Part shown: positions 1 through 10,371 of the stretch, piece after piece | Layout of the letters: the number at the start of each line of letters is the position of its first letter | Numbering within the stretch: the stretch's first letter is position 1 | Source: Mycolicibacterium neworleansense | GTDB taxonomy: Bacteria; Actinomycetota; Actinomycetes; Mycobacteriales; Mycobacteriaceae | Reading direction: 5' to 3' | Assembly (NCBI RefSeq): GCF_001245615.1 | Contig: NZ_CWKH01000001.1 | Coordinates: forward strand, 1,426,001 to 1,490,000 | Length of the DNA: 64,000 bases | Translations under genes and position numbers: made by a program | Notes under the pieces: generated by a model | What the model was told of the DNA's origin: nothing | Databases searched by the model: none | The model's input: the letters and a program-made list of their open reading frames with translations, nothing else

Positions 1-1244
1 CGTCTTTGAGTGCGGCCTCGTCGTACTCGACGACGTGGATACCGCGCAGGAACGTCTGCACGGACAGGCCGCTGGAATGCCGGGCACAGCCCGCGGTCGG
101 CAGCACGTGGTTGGAACCGGCGCAGTAGTCACCGAGGCTGACCGGCGACCAGGCGCCGACGAAAATTGCTCCGGCAGCACGGATCCGGCCGGCAACACCG
201 GGCGCGTCCGCGGTCTGGATCTCCAGGTGCTCGGCCGCATAGGCGTTGACCACCCGAACGCCGGCATCGATGTCGTCGACGAGCACGATCGCGGACTGCT
301 TGCCCGAGAGCGCCACTCGGACCCGCTCGACATGCACCGTGGTCTCCAGCTGACGCGTGAGCTCGCGGTCAGTGGCCTCGGCCAGCGCCTCGCTGTTGGT
401 GACCAACACGCTGGCCGCCATCTCGTCGTGTTCGGCCTGGCTGATCAGGTCGGCGGCGACGTGCACCGGATCGGCCGTGTCGTCTGCCAGGATCGCGATC
501 TCCGTCGGACCGGCCTCGGCGTCAATGCCCACCTGCGAGCGGCAGATGCGCTTGGCGGCGGTCACATAGATGTTGCCTGGGCCGGTGATCATGTCGACCG
601 GAGCCAACTCGGCACCATCGGTGTCGGTGCCGCCGTAGGCCAGCAGCGCCACTGCTTGCGCGCCACCGACGGCCCACACCTCGTCGACGCCCAACAGCGC
701 CGCGGCGGCCAGGATGGTCGGGTGCGGCAGTCCGTCGAACTCCGCCTGCGGCGGGCTGGCGATCACCAGCGAGTCGACGCCTGCGGTCTGGGCAGGCACC
801 ACGTTCATCACGACGCTCGACGGGTAGACCGCGTTGCCGCCGGGTACGTACAGCCCGACGCGCTCGACCGGTACCCAGCGTTCGGTGACGGTGGCACCGG
901 GGGCCAGCGTGGTGGTGGTGTCCGTGCGGCGCTGATCGGCGTGCACCGGGCGAGCCCGGTCGATCGCGACCTGCAGGGCCGCGCGTACGTCAGGGTCGAG
1001 GTCGGCCAGGGCGGACGCGAGCCGGGCCGCGGGCACCCGGACGGCAGCGGGGCGGATGCCGTCGAAGGTATGGCCGTAATCCAGCGCGGCCTCCGCGCCG
1101 CGCTCGGCGACGGCCTCCACGATCGGGCGGACCTTGGGCACCACTGCGTCCACATCGACTCCGCCGCGGGGCAGCGCAGATCGCAACTGCGCAGCGCTCA
1201 GCACACGGTCACGCAGGTCGATTCGGGACATCTGAAACTCGGCC
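1..1244 (-). CDS. hisD: Histidinol dehydrogenase, C-terminus cut by the window edge
   Basis: Catalyses the last step of histidine synthesis, L-histidinol to L-histidine using two NAD+. About 414 codons lie in the window and roughly the last 25-30 residues run off the left edge. The N-terminus reads [20 protein letters not shown], as in mycobacterial HisD. Near the edge I read the family blocks NHVLPT and [11 protein letters not shown]. The start is taken at ATG 1244; ATG 1229, directly before SRIDLR, is equally possible. The gene points away from the nad genes, so the rest of the his operon should lie beyond the left edge. Confidence 0.95.
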
Positions 1245-1350
1245 ATCAGTTCAATTGTCCCTGATCAGTCCAGTTGATAAAAATCCGTCGCCCACTGCGC
1301 CCGGCCCGGCCCGCCGTAGGGTGGTCCCAGACTGCCGAATGGAGCCCCAG

Positions 1351-1761
1351 ATGTCCGCGAAAGACCACCCGAACAACGCCCCCGGCGTTCCGATGCTCGT
1401 GCCGCCCGCGCTCGAGCGGTTCCAGATCAAGTACATCAACCCGGCCCTGAGGCCGTTCTCCAAACGCCTCCCCGGATTCACCGTGATCAAGCACCGGGGC
1501 CGTACCTCCGGTACGCCGTACGAGACCATCGTCACCAGCTACCGCAAGGGCAATACGCTGGCGGTTCTGCTGGCCCACGGAAAGACCAACTGGGTGAAGA
1601 ACGTCCTGGCCGCCGGTGAGGCCGACGTGCACCTGTTCCGCGGGGACATCAAGATCACCAATCCCCGGGTGCTGCCCGCCGGCACTGACGACCCGACGCT
1701 CCCCCGGATCGCCCGGATGGGCGCCCGCCGGACCGGCGTCTTCGTCGCAGATATCGTTTGA
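1351..1761 (+). CDS. Ddn-like F420-dependent nitroreductase-family protein
   Basis: A 136-residue protein of the deazaflavin (F420)-dependent nitroreductase family, a split beta-barrel fold that binds F420. The typical core is seen at about residues 37-60 (GFTVIKHRGRTSGTPYETIV), followed by a basic, Gly-rich stretch and GKTNWVKNVLAAGEADV, where the family contacts F420. The physiological substrate is unknown. The start at 1351 gives the usual family length; an in-frame ATG at 1339 would add four residues. It is divergent from hisD and probably corresponds to Rv1598c by position. Family is fairly sure, reaction is not. Confidence 0.85.
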   Translation: MSAKDHPNNAPGVPMLVPPALERFQIKYINPALRPFSKRLPGFTVIKHRGRTSGTPYETIVTSYRKGNTLAVLLAHGKTNWVKNVLAAGEADVHLFRGDIKITNPRVLPAGTDDPTLPRIARMGARRTGVFVADIV

Positions 1762-1782
1762 CACGTTCGCCAGACTGCATAC

Positions 1783-2421
1783 ATGACCTGGCAGATCTGG
1801 CTCGCGTTTCTCGGTGCGTCGATCGCCATCAGCGTCTCGCCCGGAGCCGGAGCCATCCAATCGATGGCCACCGGCCTGACCCATGGGGTACGCCGTGGGT
1901 TCTGGAGCGTGCTCGGACTCCAGATCGGACTGCTCGCCCAACTGGTGTTGGTCGCCGTCGGGCTGGGTGCCGTAGTCGCCAAATCGATGCTGGCCTTCCA
2001 CATCGTGAAATGGATCGGCGTCGCGTACCTGGTGTATCTGGCGGTCCAGCAGTGGCGTAGTGCCTCGCAGGACCTACGTGATCGGATGAGCGGCGGCGCG
2101 AGCGAGCGGAGCCGGCTGGCCCTGGTGGTCCGCGGGTTCCTGGTGAACACCACCAATCCGAAGGGCCTGGTGTTCCTGGTCGCGGTGCTGCCGCAGTTCG
2201 TGGTCCCGACGGCGCCGCTGCTGCCTCAGTACCTGGCGATCGGGGCGACGATGGTCGCGGTCGACATCGTCGTGATGACCCTCTACACCGGACTGGCCGC
2301 CCGGATGCTCAACTGGCTGCAGACACCTCGGCAGCAGACCATCCTCGGCCGGGTGTTCTCCGGGCTGTTCGCCACCGCCGCCGTGGTGCTCTCGCTGGTG
2401 CGCCGCGGCGCGACTGCCTAG
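1783..2421 (+). CDS. LysE/RhtB-family amino-acid exporter
   Basis: A 212-residue inner-membrane exporter of the LysE/RhtB type, with about six hydrophobic segments. The family signature is near the N-terminus: SPGAGAIQSMATGLTHGVRRG at about residues 18-38. A second block, NTTNPKGLVFLVAVLPQF, sits at about residues 122-139 at the start of the C-terminal helices. Family members export basic or neutral amino acids or small metabolites; the substrate here cannot be read from sequence. It starts 21 bases after the preceding gene and its stop overlaps the convergent SRPBCC gene by four bases. Confidence 0.9.
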   Translation: MTWQIWLAFLGASIAISVSPGAGAIQSMATGLTHGVRRGFWSVLGLQIGLLAQLVLVAVGLGAVVAKSMLAFHIVKWIGVAYLVYLAVQQWRSASQDLRDRMSGGASERSRLALVVRGFLVNTTNPKGLVFLVAVLPQFVVPTAPLLPQYLAIGATMVAVDIVVMTLYTGLAARMLNWLQTPRQQTILGRVFSGLFATAAVVLSLVRRGATA

Positions 2422-2828
2422 CCGCCCGACCTGTTCTCCAGCGCGGCTTTGATGATCGGCGCGGCCTGCTCCATGGCCGCCCGCAGCGGACCGGCGGCAT
2501 CATGTGGCAGGACGTCGCGGACCCACAGGAAGCGGCTGCGGTTCGGGCCTGCGGCCAGCACCTGCATCACGGCGTTGTCGTGCTCGGGCCGCGCGGTGTC
2601 CCCGATCAGCGAATAGGCGATTCGACGGGCTGGATCGTCGTGGCTGACCAGGCGCTCGCGCGCGATGAAGCCATCCGCGAACGTCACCACCCGAACATCA
2701 CCGTCGGCCTCGCTGGACACCACGAAACCCGGCGCCATGCGCACCGGGCCCTGTGCCCAGTCGCCGATCACCTGCCACACGCGGGCAGTGTCGGCCGCAA
2801 TGTCTAATTCGATCCGGATCGATGCCAT
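2418..2828 (-). CDS. SRPBCC-fold protein (polyketide cyclase/dehydrase-like)
   Basis: A 136-residue single-domain protein. It starts MASIRIELDIAADTARVWQVIGDW, the usual first strand and helix of the SRPBCC (START-like) fold, and ends with the long amphipathic helix LRAAMEQAAPIIKAALENR. Such proteins have a hydrophobic cavity for a small ligand. The ligand is unknown. The ATG at 2828 begins directly at the conserved first strand; the reading frame is open further upstream but without homology. It lies next to nadC in the same direction as the nad operon, separated by the AraC relic, so it may be read through from that operon. Confidence 0.85.
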   Translation of the reverse strand: MASIRIELDIAADTARVWQVIGDWAQGPVRMAPGFVVSSEADGDVRVVTFADGFIARERLVSHDDPARRIAYSLIGDTARPEHDNAVMQVLAAGPNRSRFLWVRDVLPHDAAGPLRAAMEQAAPIIKAALENRSGG

Positions 2829-2875
2829 GCCACCAGTCTGGTCGCCGGCAGTCTCGGTGTCTTGAACATTCTTGC

Positions 2876-3016
2876 GACCCGGCGGCGGTCGGGCTGTTTC
2901 CCCTCGCGACCGCGCTCGGGGTCTCGCCCTACCGGCTGAGCCGCAGTTTGCGCCAGCACACCGGGCGAACTCCGGCCGCGGTACGGAGCGAATTGCGCCG
3001 CGGGGCAACGATTTAG
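2876..3016 (+). pseudogene. Relic of an AraC-family DNA-binding domain
   Basis: About 46 codons with no start codon of their own translate as a convincing first helix-turn-helix of an AraC regulator: FPLATALGVSPYRLSRSLRQ followed by HTGRTPAAVRSELR. The frame stops at TAG 3014, where an intact protein would have some 40 more residues carrying the second HTH. Upstream in this frame the translation is unrelated and antisense to the SRPBCC gene. This looks like the remains of a regulator between nadC and its neighbour, not a working gene. Identification by motif only. Confidence 0.6.
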
Positions 3017-3870
3017 GTGTCGAGACCGATGTCGAGCACCTGCACCGAATGGGTGAGCGCCCCGATCGCGAGGTAGTCGACGCCGGTGCCTGCGTAATCG
3101 GCGGCGCTGTCCAGCGTCAGGCCACCGGAGGATTCCAGCAGCGTCTTGGGAGAGCGGGTGTCGCGGCGCTGCACCGCGATCTGGGTCTGCCAGACCGGAA
3201 AGTTGTCCAGCAGCACCAATTCCACGTCGGCCGAGAGCACCTCGTCGAGTTGTTCGAGCGAATCGACCTCGACCTCGCACGGCAGGTCCGGCGCCTCGGC
3301 CCGGACCGCCTTGAGCGCTGCCAGCACCGACCCGGCCGCAGCGACGTGGTTGTCCTTGATCAGGGCCGCGTCGCCAAGACCCATCCGGTGATTGACACCG
3401 CCTCCGACGCGCACCGCGTACTTCTGCAGGGCGCGCAGGCCCGGCAGTGTCTTTCGGGTGTCGCGGATCTTCGCGTTGGTTCCGGCCACCGCGTCGACCC
3501 AGGCGGCCGTCGCGGTGGCGATGCCCGAGAGGTGACACATCAGGTTGAGCAGCGTGCGTTCGGCGGTCAGCAGTCCACGGGTCGGCGCCTCGACGGTGAG
3601 GATCGCCGAGCGGGCGTCCAGCCGGGCACCGTCCTCGACGCGATTGATCACGCGGTAGCTGTCGGCGCCGAGCACCTCGTCGAGCACCATCAGCGCGATG
3701 TCGACACCCGCGGCCACACCCGGCTCGCGGTTGACCACCGAGGCGGTGGTCATCGCATCGGCACCGACGGTCGCGATGGTGGTGACGTCCGGGCCGTAAC
3801 GCAGGTCCTCTTCCAGCGCCCGTGTGATGGTGGCGCGTGCCTCGGCCAGCTCGATATCCGAAAGTGCCAT
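3013..3870 (-). CDS. nadC: Nicotinate-nucleotide pyrophosphorylase (quinolinate phosphoribosyltransferase)
   Basis: Third enzyme of de novo NAD synthesis: quinolinate plus PRPP to nicotinate mononucleotide, CO2 and PPi. 285 residues. The substrate-binding block KIRDTRKTLPGLRALQKYAV at about residues 134-153 carries the family RDTRKT motif, followed by GGGVNHRMGL and the PRPP/catalytic segment IKDNH. The C-terminal half has the alpha/beta-barrel repeats EVEVDS and LLDNF. The ATG at 3870 overlaps the nadB stop by one base (TGATG), so translation is probably coupled. Last gene of nadA-nadB-nadC. Confidence 0.97.
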   Translation of the reverse strand: MALSDIELAEARATITRALEEDLRYGPDVTTIATVGADAMTTASVVNREPGVAAGVDIALMVLDEVLGADSYRVINRVEDGARLDARSAILTVEAPTRGLLTAERTLLNLMCHLSGIATATAAWVDAVAGTNAKIRDTRKTLPGLRALQKYAVRVGGGVNHRMGLGDAALIKDNHVAAAGSVLAALKAVRAEAPDLPCEVEVDSLEQLDEVLSADVELVLLDNFPVWQTQIAVQRRDTRSPKTLLESSGGLTLDSAADYAGTGVDYLAIGALTHSVQVLDIGLDT

Positions 3871-5467
3871 CAGCACACCACCGGTGCGGTGTCGAGGGCG
3901 GGACGGCCGGCTTCGGCACGAATCGTCACGGAATGCTCCTGAGCAGGGTCGGTTTCGGGGTGGTCACCACGATGGTGGCAGCCCCGGCTTTCAGTGCGGG
4001 CCAGGGCCGCGACGGCAATCGCGCGAGCGGTAATGGTGAGGGCCGCGTCTTCGAAGCTCTCACGGCTGGCGGGCTGCACAGCTCGCGCATGGGCCAGAAC
4101 AGCTTCGAGGCGACGCAGTCCATCGGCATCGCGGACCACCGAGGCGTATTCGGACATGTTGCGCTGCAAGATTTCTCGGCTCACCGTATCTTGACGGCGG
4201 TCCTGCGGTACCTGTGCGCGCACCGAACCTGCCGCGCCGGCGTGCTCGGCAGCAGCCTGGCCGGCACGCCTACCGACAACCAGCCCTTCGAGCAGGCTGT
4301 TCGAGGCCAGTCGGTTGGCGCCGTGCATCCCCGTCCGGGCCACCTCGCCCGCGGCGAAGAGACCAGGTAGTTCGGTGCCGCCGTGCACGTCGGTGAGCAC
4401 GCCGCCGCAGCTGTAATGGGCGCCGGGCACCACCGGAATGGGCTGACGGGTGGGGTCGACACCGGCCTCCGCACACGCGGCCGCCACCGTGGGAAACCGA
4501 TCGGCGAACTGCGCCACGCCACGCGCGTCGAGGTATACGCACGGATCACCGGTGGCGCTCAGCCGGGAATTGATGGCCGCAGCCACCACATCACGCGGGG
4601 CCAGGTCCCCCATGGGATGGACCCCTTCGGTCACCGAGTTACCCTGCGCGTCAATGAGAACGGCGCCCTCACCACGCAGCGCCTCGGTGATGAGCGGACG
4701 CCGTCCACCACCGCCCGCGGCGTACAACATGGTCGGGTGGAACTGGACGAACTCGATGTCCCGGACCGGGACACCGGCCCACAACGCCAGGGCGATGCCG
4801 TCGCCAGTCGAGCCACTGGGGTTCGTGGTGGCGGCATAGACGTGACCGAGCCCGCCGGTGGCCAGGATGACCGAGGGCGCGTGGATGATGCCCAAACCGT
4901 CCTCGTTACGGACCAGCACCCCCGTCACGGCGGCGTCGTCGCGCAGGACCTCTAGCGCCACGTGGTCGCGGCGGATGTCGAGGGTGGCCGCCGCGGAGTC
5001 GAGCGCGCGCTGGACCTCGGCACCGGTCGCATCACCGCCGGCGTGAATGATGCGGCGCCGGGTATGCCCGCCCTCGCGGGTCAGTGCCCAGCGCCCAGGA
5101 GCTGCCTCGTCGAACCGTGCGCCGTCGGCGACCAGATCGGCCACCGCGTCATAGCCGCCCGCGACAATGGAGCGCACCGCATCGGGGTCACACAGTCCGC
5201 CGCCGGCGGCGATGGTGTCGTTGACATGCGCCTCGACCGAGTCGTCCGTGTCGGGCAGGACCACGGCGATGCCGCCCTGGGCGTAGAAGGTCGCGGTTTC
5301 GCGGGCCTTGCTCAGCACCACCACCCGGCGGCCGCGGCGGTGTGCGGCCAGTGCCGCCACCAGGCCCGCGACGCCGGTGCCGACGACGACGACGTCAGCT
5401 CGCTGCTGCCACAGTGTCGAACTGCCGCAGGCGAAGCGGCTCGATCCCCGGGCGCTGCCCGTCGGGG

Positions 5468-5471
<4 letters not shown>
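3870..5471 (-). CDS. nadB: L-aspartate oxidase
   Basis: FAD enzyme oxidising L-aspartate to iminoaspartate, the first step of NAD synthesis. 533 residues. The dinucleotide-binding fold [16 protein letters not shown] lies at about residues 26-41. The substrate region [11 protein letters not shown] and the C-terminal FAD-binding block [19 protein letters not shown] are intact, followed by the helical C-terminal domain of the succinate dehydrogenase/fumarate reductase flavoprotein family. The ATG at 5471 overlaps the nadA stop by four bases (ATGA), which decides the start over a longer open frame. Middle gene of the NAD operon. Confidence 0.97.
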
Positions 5472-6511
<1,040 letters not shown>

Positions 6512-6534
6512 GCCGACCTCCTCCACTACGTCAG

Positions 6535-6557
6535 GTTTTCGACTTATAATCGAAAAC
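6535..6557. promoter_or_regulatory. NrtR-type operator with divergent nadA/nrtR promoters
   Basis: Perfect inverted repeat, arms gttttcga and tcgaaaac with 7-nt spacer cttataa, in the gap between nadA and nrtR. On the + strand the centre holds TATAAT (6545-6550), seven bases before the nrtR ATG, so nrtR is probably leaderless. On the - strand the same bases read TATAAG and can serve as the nadA -10. NrtR repressors are known to bind palindromes in front of NAD genes, including in mycobacteria. A protein bound here would cover both -10 elements. Confidence 0.8.
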
Positions 6558-7250
6558 ATGCCACATGGTAACACCGCGCACGAAGTACTCGCCGTTGTGT
6601 TCCAGGTTCGCGGCCTCGACACCCGCCAGCCCGCCCTCAACGTGCTGCTCTGGCAGCGCGCGCTGGATCCCGAGCGGGGCAAGTGGTCCTTACCGGGCGG
6701 CCGGCTGGATGACGACGAGGATCTGACCAGCTCAGTGCGGCGACAGCTGGCCGAGAAGGTCGATCTGCGCGAGCTGGCCCATTTGGAGCAACTGGCGGTG
6801 TTCTCCGACCCCCATCGGGTCCCGGGCATGCGCACCATCGCGTCCACATTCCTGGGCCTGGTCCCCTCCCCCTCCACCCCAACCCTGCCGCCGGACACCC
6901 GCTGGCATCCGGTCAGCGACCTGCCCCCGATGGCCTTCGACCACGCCCCGATGGTCGAACACGCGCGCACCCGGCTGGCAGCCAAGCTTTCGTACACCAA
7001 CATCGGATTCGCTCTGGCGCCAAAGGAATTCGCGCTCTCGACACTGCGCGACATCTACAGCGCCGCGCTCGACTACCAAGTCGACGCCACAAACCTGCAG
7101 CGCGTGCTGGAACGTCGCAAGGTCATCACCCGCACCGGAACCACCGCCCGATCCGGCCGCAGCGGCGGGCGCCCCGCCGCGCTGTACCGCTTCACCGACT
7201 CCCGGTACCGCGTGACCGACGAATTCGCCGCGCTGCGCCCTCCTGGGTGA
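6558..7250 (+). CDS. nrtR: NrtR, Nudix-related repressor of NAD synthesis
   Basis: 230 residues: an N-terminal Nudix domain (about 10-140) and a C-terminal winged helix (about 150-225, containing [15 protein letters not shown] and [11 protein letters not shown]). The Nudix box region reads [20 protein letters not shown]: the canonical REXXEEXG glutamates are missing, so this is probably a ligand-sensing rather than hydrolytic domain, as known for NrtR, where ADP-ribose-type NAD metabolites relieve repression. The ATG lies directly against the operator palindrome. Divergent from nadA-nadB-nadC, its expected target. Equivalent by position to Rv1593c. Confidence 0.9.
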   Translation: MPHGNTAHEVLAVVFQVRGLDTRQPALNVLLWQRALDPERGKWSLPGGRLDDDEDLTSSVRRQLAEKVDLRELAHLEQLAVFSDPHRVPGMRTIASTFLGLVPSPSTPTLPPDTRWHPVSDLPPMAFDHAPMVEHARTRLAAKLSYTNIGFALAPKEFALSTLRDIYSAALDYQVDATNLQRVLERRKVITRTGTTARSGRSGGRPAALYRFTDSRYRVTDEFAALRPPG

Positions 7251-7271
7251 GTCGACTGGATTCTTAGACCC

Positions 7272-7285
7272 TTCTTAAGTAAGAA
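7272..7285. promoter_or_regulatory. Palindrome in the lipase promoter
   Basis: Inverted repeat TTCTTA-AG-TAAGAA just before the lipase ATG at 7293, with another TTCTTA copy at 7261-7266. This is an AT-rich spot in a GC-rich neighbourhood and probably marks the promoter. It could be an operator for the nearby AraC regulator or for an unlinked protein; no binding protein can be assigned. Confidence 0.35.
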
Positions 7286-7292
7286 TGCCCGG

Positions 7293-8624
7293 ATGGACTT
7301 GGGCAGTACGGCCAGCGTCTCGGCAGCCGAATGGATCGGTCGAGCACCTCACGAGCATCTCGACCCGGCCGCTCGACCCGTACTCCCCCACAAGGACGCG
7401 TTCTACGTCCCGCCTGCTGGATTCCAGCACGCCGAACCGGGCACCGTCCTACGCAGCCGCGATGTCGAGCTGGCCTTTCTGGGCCTCATCCCGCAGCGCC
7501 TGCACGCCACCCAACTGCTGTACCGCTCGACTGACCGCAACGGCGTCCCCGAAGCCGCCGCCACCACCGTCATCGTCCCTGCCGACGCCGCGCCGGACTG
7601 TCCGGTCGTGTCCTACCAGTGCGCGATCGACGCCATCTCGGGCCGGTGCTTCCCCTCCTACGCGCTGCGCCACCACGCCAAGGCCACCGGATCCCTGGCC
7701 CAACTGGAATTTCTGCTGATCTCGGCCGCGCTGGCCGAGGGCTGGGCGGTCTCGGTCCCCGACCACGAGGGCGTCGGCGGCATGTGGGGTGCGCCCTATG
7801 AGCCCGGCTACCGCGTCCTCGACGGCCTGCGTGCCGCGCTCAACGCCGAGCACCTGCCACTGTCACCCGACGCGCGCATCGGCCTGTGGGGATACTCCGG
7901 CGGCGGCCTGGCCAGTGCCTGGGCCGCCGAGATGGCCGACAGCTACGCGCCCGAACTCAACATCGTCGGCGCCGTACTCGGCTCCCCCGTCGGCGATCTC
8001 GGAAACACCTTCCGCCGGCTCAACGGCACCGTGTTCTCGGGGCTTCCCGCCCTGGTGGTGGCCGCCCTCTCCGACATCTACCCCAACCTGAACCGGGTCA
8101 TCGCCGAGCACGCCACCGTTGAGGGACGCAAGCTCCTCGACCGCCTGCACCGGATGACCACCGTCGAAGCCATCGTGCGGATGTTCCGCACCGACATGGC
8201 CGATCTCGTCGACATGCCGCTGGAACAGATCCTCGACGGCCCCGAGGTCAGTGAGGTGTTCCACGACACCAAACTCGGTGTGGCCGCACCAGTTCCGCCC
8301 GTGCTGATCGTCCAGGCCGTGCACGACGAGATCATCTCGGTCGATGACATCGACGAACTTGCCGACACCTATCTTGCCGGCGGCGCCGACGTGACCTATC
8401 ACCGCGACATGTTCAGCGAGCATCTGCTGTTGCACCCGTTCTCGGCGCCGATGGCGTTGCGCTGGCTGACCGACCGATTCGCCGGTCGTCCGCTGACCGC
8501 CAACATCGTGCGGTCCAAGTGGCCGACGCTGCTCAACCCCATCACGTACATGGGCATGGCGCGACTGGCCGGAATCGCCACCAAAGTCGCCCTGGGCCGG
8601 ACGGTCCACCGCCGCCCACTCTGA
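7293..8624 (+). CDS. LIP-family lipase/esterase (alpha/beta hydrolase)
   Basis: 443 residues, resembling the secretory-lipase (LIP) family and, by position, Rv1592c. The nucleophile elbow is [14 protein letters not shown] at about residues 194-207 (GYSGG). The acid residue is probably in [12 protein letters not shown] and the histidine in SEHLLLHPF near residue 390, giving a Ser-Asp-His triad. It should hydrolyse ester or acylglycerol substrates. There is no clear signal peptide despite the family name, so it may be cytoplasmic or exported in another way. Followed after 29 bases by an AraC regulator in the same direction. Confidence 0.88.
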   Translation: MDLGSTASVSAAEWIGRAPHEHLDPAARPVLPHKDAFYVPPAGFQHAEPGTVLRSRDVELAFLGLIPQRLHATQLLYRSTDRNGVPEAAATTVIVPADAAPDCPVVSYQCAIDAISGRCFPSYALRHHAKATGSLAQLEFLLISAALAEGWAVSVPDHEGVGGMWGAPYEPGYRVLDGLRAALNAEHLPLSPDARIGLWGYSGGGLASAWAAEMADSYAPELNIVGAVLGSPVGDLGNTFRRLNGTVFSGLPALVVAALSDIYPNLNRVIAEHATVEGRKLLDRLHRMTTVEAIVRMFRTDMADLVDMPLEQILDGPEVSEVFHDTKLGVAAPVPPVLIVQAVHDEIISVDDIDELADTYLAGGADVTYHRDMFSEHLLLHPFSAPMALRWLTDRFAGRPLTANIVRSKWPTLLNPITYMGMARLAGIATKVALGRTVHRRPL

Positions 8625-8653
8625 CCAGCCACGCGCTGGCACAATGGGGGTAG

Positions 8654-9472
8654 ATGCGATATTTCCGTCAACTCCCGACGGTGGCCCTGCGCGACAGCGT
8701 CGACCACCTGTGGTGCATTGCGGACGGACCCACATACCCCACCGAGCGCATCCTGCCCACCGGCACCACCGAGCTCGTCATCAACCTGGGCCCTGACGTC
8801 GTCGCCATAACGAACCATCATGGCTCACAACGCTTTTCAGGAGCCGTCATCTGCGGCCCTTATTCCCTGCCCTTCGACATCGACGCACGCGAGCACACCG
8901 CGATGCTGGGCGTGCATTTCAAACCGGGAGGGGTGGGCACTGCCCTCGCACTATCACCGCGCGAACTCGTCGGCTCCCACGTCGGCCTGGACACGTTGTG
9001 GAACGGCGCGGCCGCCGACCTCCGGGGCGAGATCTGCGAGGCGGAATCGGTCAGGGCACGCTTTGCCATCGTCGAACGCGCACTGCTGACCCGATCACCC
9101 GCCGGCCGCGAACTGAGCCGCGAAGTCGCCTTCGCCGTGCAGGCGCTCAGCCTGGACCACCGTCAACCTTCGATCGAATCACTGGCGCGCGAAGTCGGTT
9201 TCAGCCATCGCAGACTGATCCAGCTGTTCACCACCCAAGTCGGAATGCCACCCAAACGGTTCGCCCGCCTGCAACGGTTCCGGCACGCACACGACGCCGT
9301 CTCGTCGACACCGACACCGCCGCACTGGCCGACCTTCGCCATCGAGCACGGCTACTCCGACCAGTCCCACATGATCCGGGAGTTCCAGGAATTCTCCGGG
9401 ATGACCCCCGTCCAGCAACTACGCCGAACCGTGTACGTCGCGAAAGACGACCACATCGCACTCGAACCGTAG
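8654..9472 (+). CDS. AraC-family transcriptional regulator
   Basis: 272 residues. The N-terminal ligand domain begins FRQLPTVALRDSVDHLWCI and contains the LPTGTTELVINLG block typical of the cupin-like DUF6597 sensor. The C-terminal AraC DNA-binding domain has first HTH SIESLAREVGFSHRRLIQLF and second HTH AIEHGYSDQSHMIREFQEFS, ending at GMTPVQQLRR. The signal is unknown. Its position 29 bases after the lipase and upstream of a VOC gene makes local control of these genes plausible, but that is inference. Confidence 0.9.
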   Translation: MRYFRQLPTVALRDSVDHLWCIADGPTYPTERILPTGTTELVINLGPDVVAITNHHGSQRFSGAVICGPYSLPFDIDAREHTAMLGVHFKPGGVGTALALSPRELVGSHVGLDTLWNGAAADLRGEICEAESVRARFAIVERALLTRSPAGRELSREVAFAVQALSLDHRQPSIESLAREVGFSHRRLIQLFTTQVGMPPKRFARLQRFRHAHDAVSSTPTPPHWPTFAIEHGYSDQSHMIREFQEFSGMTPVQQLRRTVYVAKDDHIALEP

Positions 9473-9520
9473 GTCAATTTTGTTCAATACTTCCACCGCG
9501 GAACTCGGCACACTGCGGTC

Positions 9521-9931
9521 ATGTCTGGACACATCACCTACCGAACCGGCGCGCTCCGCTACCAGGTCACCGACGTCGACCGCGCGGTCGCTTTCTATAC
9601 GGAGCACCTGGGGTTCCACGTCGCCTTACAGGGCGGACCGGCATTCGCGTCCGTGGCCAACGGCAATCTCACCCTTTTCCTGAGCGGACCGGGCAGCTCA
9701 GGGGCGCGTCAGCTGCCCGACGGCAGCACGCAGGCACCCGGGGGGTTCAATCGACTCGTGCTGGAGGTCGACGATCTCGACGCGGCGATCACCGAACTGC
9801 GCGAAGCCGACGTCGCGTTCCGCAACACCGTGGAGACGGGGCCCGGCGGGCGGCAGATCCAGATCAATGATCCCGACGGCAACCCCATCGAGATCTTCGA
9901 ACCGGCAGCCGTCAAACCCCCGGCGAACTGA
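9521..9931 (+). CDS. VOC-superfamily (glyoxalase-like) protein
   Basis: 136 residues made of two beta-alpha-beta-beta-beta units of the vicinal oxygen chelate fold. The first unit includes ALRYQVTDVDRAVAFYTEHLGF; the second includes FNRLVLEVDDLDAAITELRE and ends IQINDPDGNPIEIFEPA, the common glyoxalase/bleomycin-resistance ending with a metal-binding Glu. Members are metal enzymes or antibiotic/metabolite binders; the substrate is unknown. It starts 48 bases after the AraC gene. Confidence 0.88.
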   Translation: MSGHITYRTGALRYQVTDVDRAVAFYTEHLGFHVALQGGPAFASVANGNLTLFLSGPGSSGARQLPDGSTQAPGGFNRLVLEVDDLDAAITELREADVAFRNTVETGPGGRQIQINDPDGNPIEIFEPAAVKPPAN

Positions 9932-10013
9932 TCCGTCACGACCAAAACTGCTGCGATCAGGAGGCCCGCCGCGCCCCTACGATCGCTATAGCCGCAGTCG
10001 TCGCGACGGAAGG

Positions 10014-10358
10014 ATGGGCGTGTATCCGCCTGCAGACCAAGCTGACTCAGGTCCGCAGTACCCGCCCTGGTACTCGCCCTATCCGCAGTACCAGCAGCAC
10101 CACAGCCATCCCGCCTACCCGCACCATCCGCAATCGGGCTATCCGTCCGGGGCGCCCATCCCGCCAACGCCGTGGCAGGCTGGTCCACCACCGCCCCGAC
10201 CGGCACCACCGAATTATTTGGGCGTCGGCCTGGCCCTCGGCATGGGGATCTTGACCATCGCCCTCGTCATGGGCTACTTGCTTTTCGCGGCCTCCAAGGG
10301 AGGTGACTACTTCGCCAACGGCGCCCGCCGCAACCCGCATCTGAAACCACGGCAGTAG
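10014..10358 (+). CDS. Proline/tyrosine-rich single-pass membrane protein
   Basis: 114 residues. The first ~65 are a low-complexity tail rich in Pro, Tyr, Gln and His (for example WYSPYPQYQQHHSHP and PPPPRPAPP). They are followed by one hydrophobic helix (about 69-93, LGVGLALGMGILTIALVMGYLLF) and a short basic end. Proline-rich tails of this kind are common on mycobacterial membrane proteins and may mediate protein contacts. No enzymatic domain is seen and the function is unknown. The ATG at 10014 follows GGAAGG. Confidence 0.65.
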   Translation: MGVYPPADQADSGPQYPPWYSPYPQYQQHHSHPAYPHHPQSGYPSGAPIPPTPWQAGPPPPRPAPPNYLGVGLALGMGILTIALVMGYLLFAASKGGDYFANGARRNPHLKPRQ

Positions 10359-10371
10359 GGCAGGGTTCGGA

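Noticed and set aside
35..1264. 409-codon open frame on the + strand
   Set aside because: Antisense to hisD; the translation has no recognisable domain and is a by-product of high GC.
6512..7054. Long N-terminal extension of nadA
   Set aside because: The extra ~180 codons are antisense to nrtR and unrelated to NadA; GTG 6511 with GGAGGAGG fits the family start.
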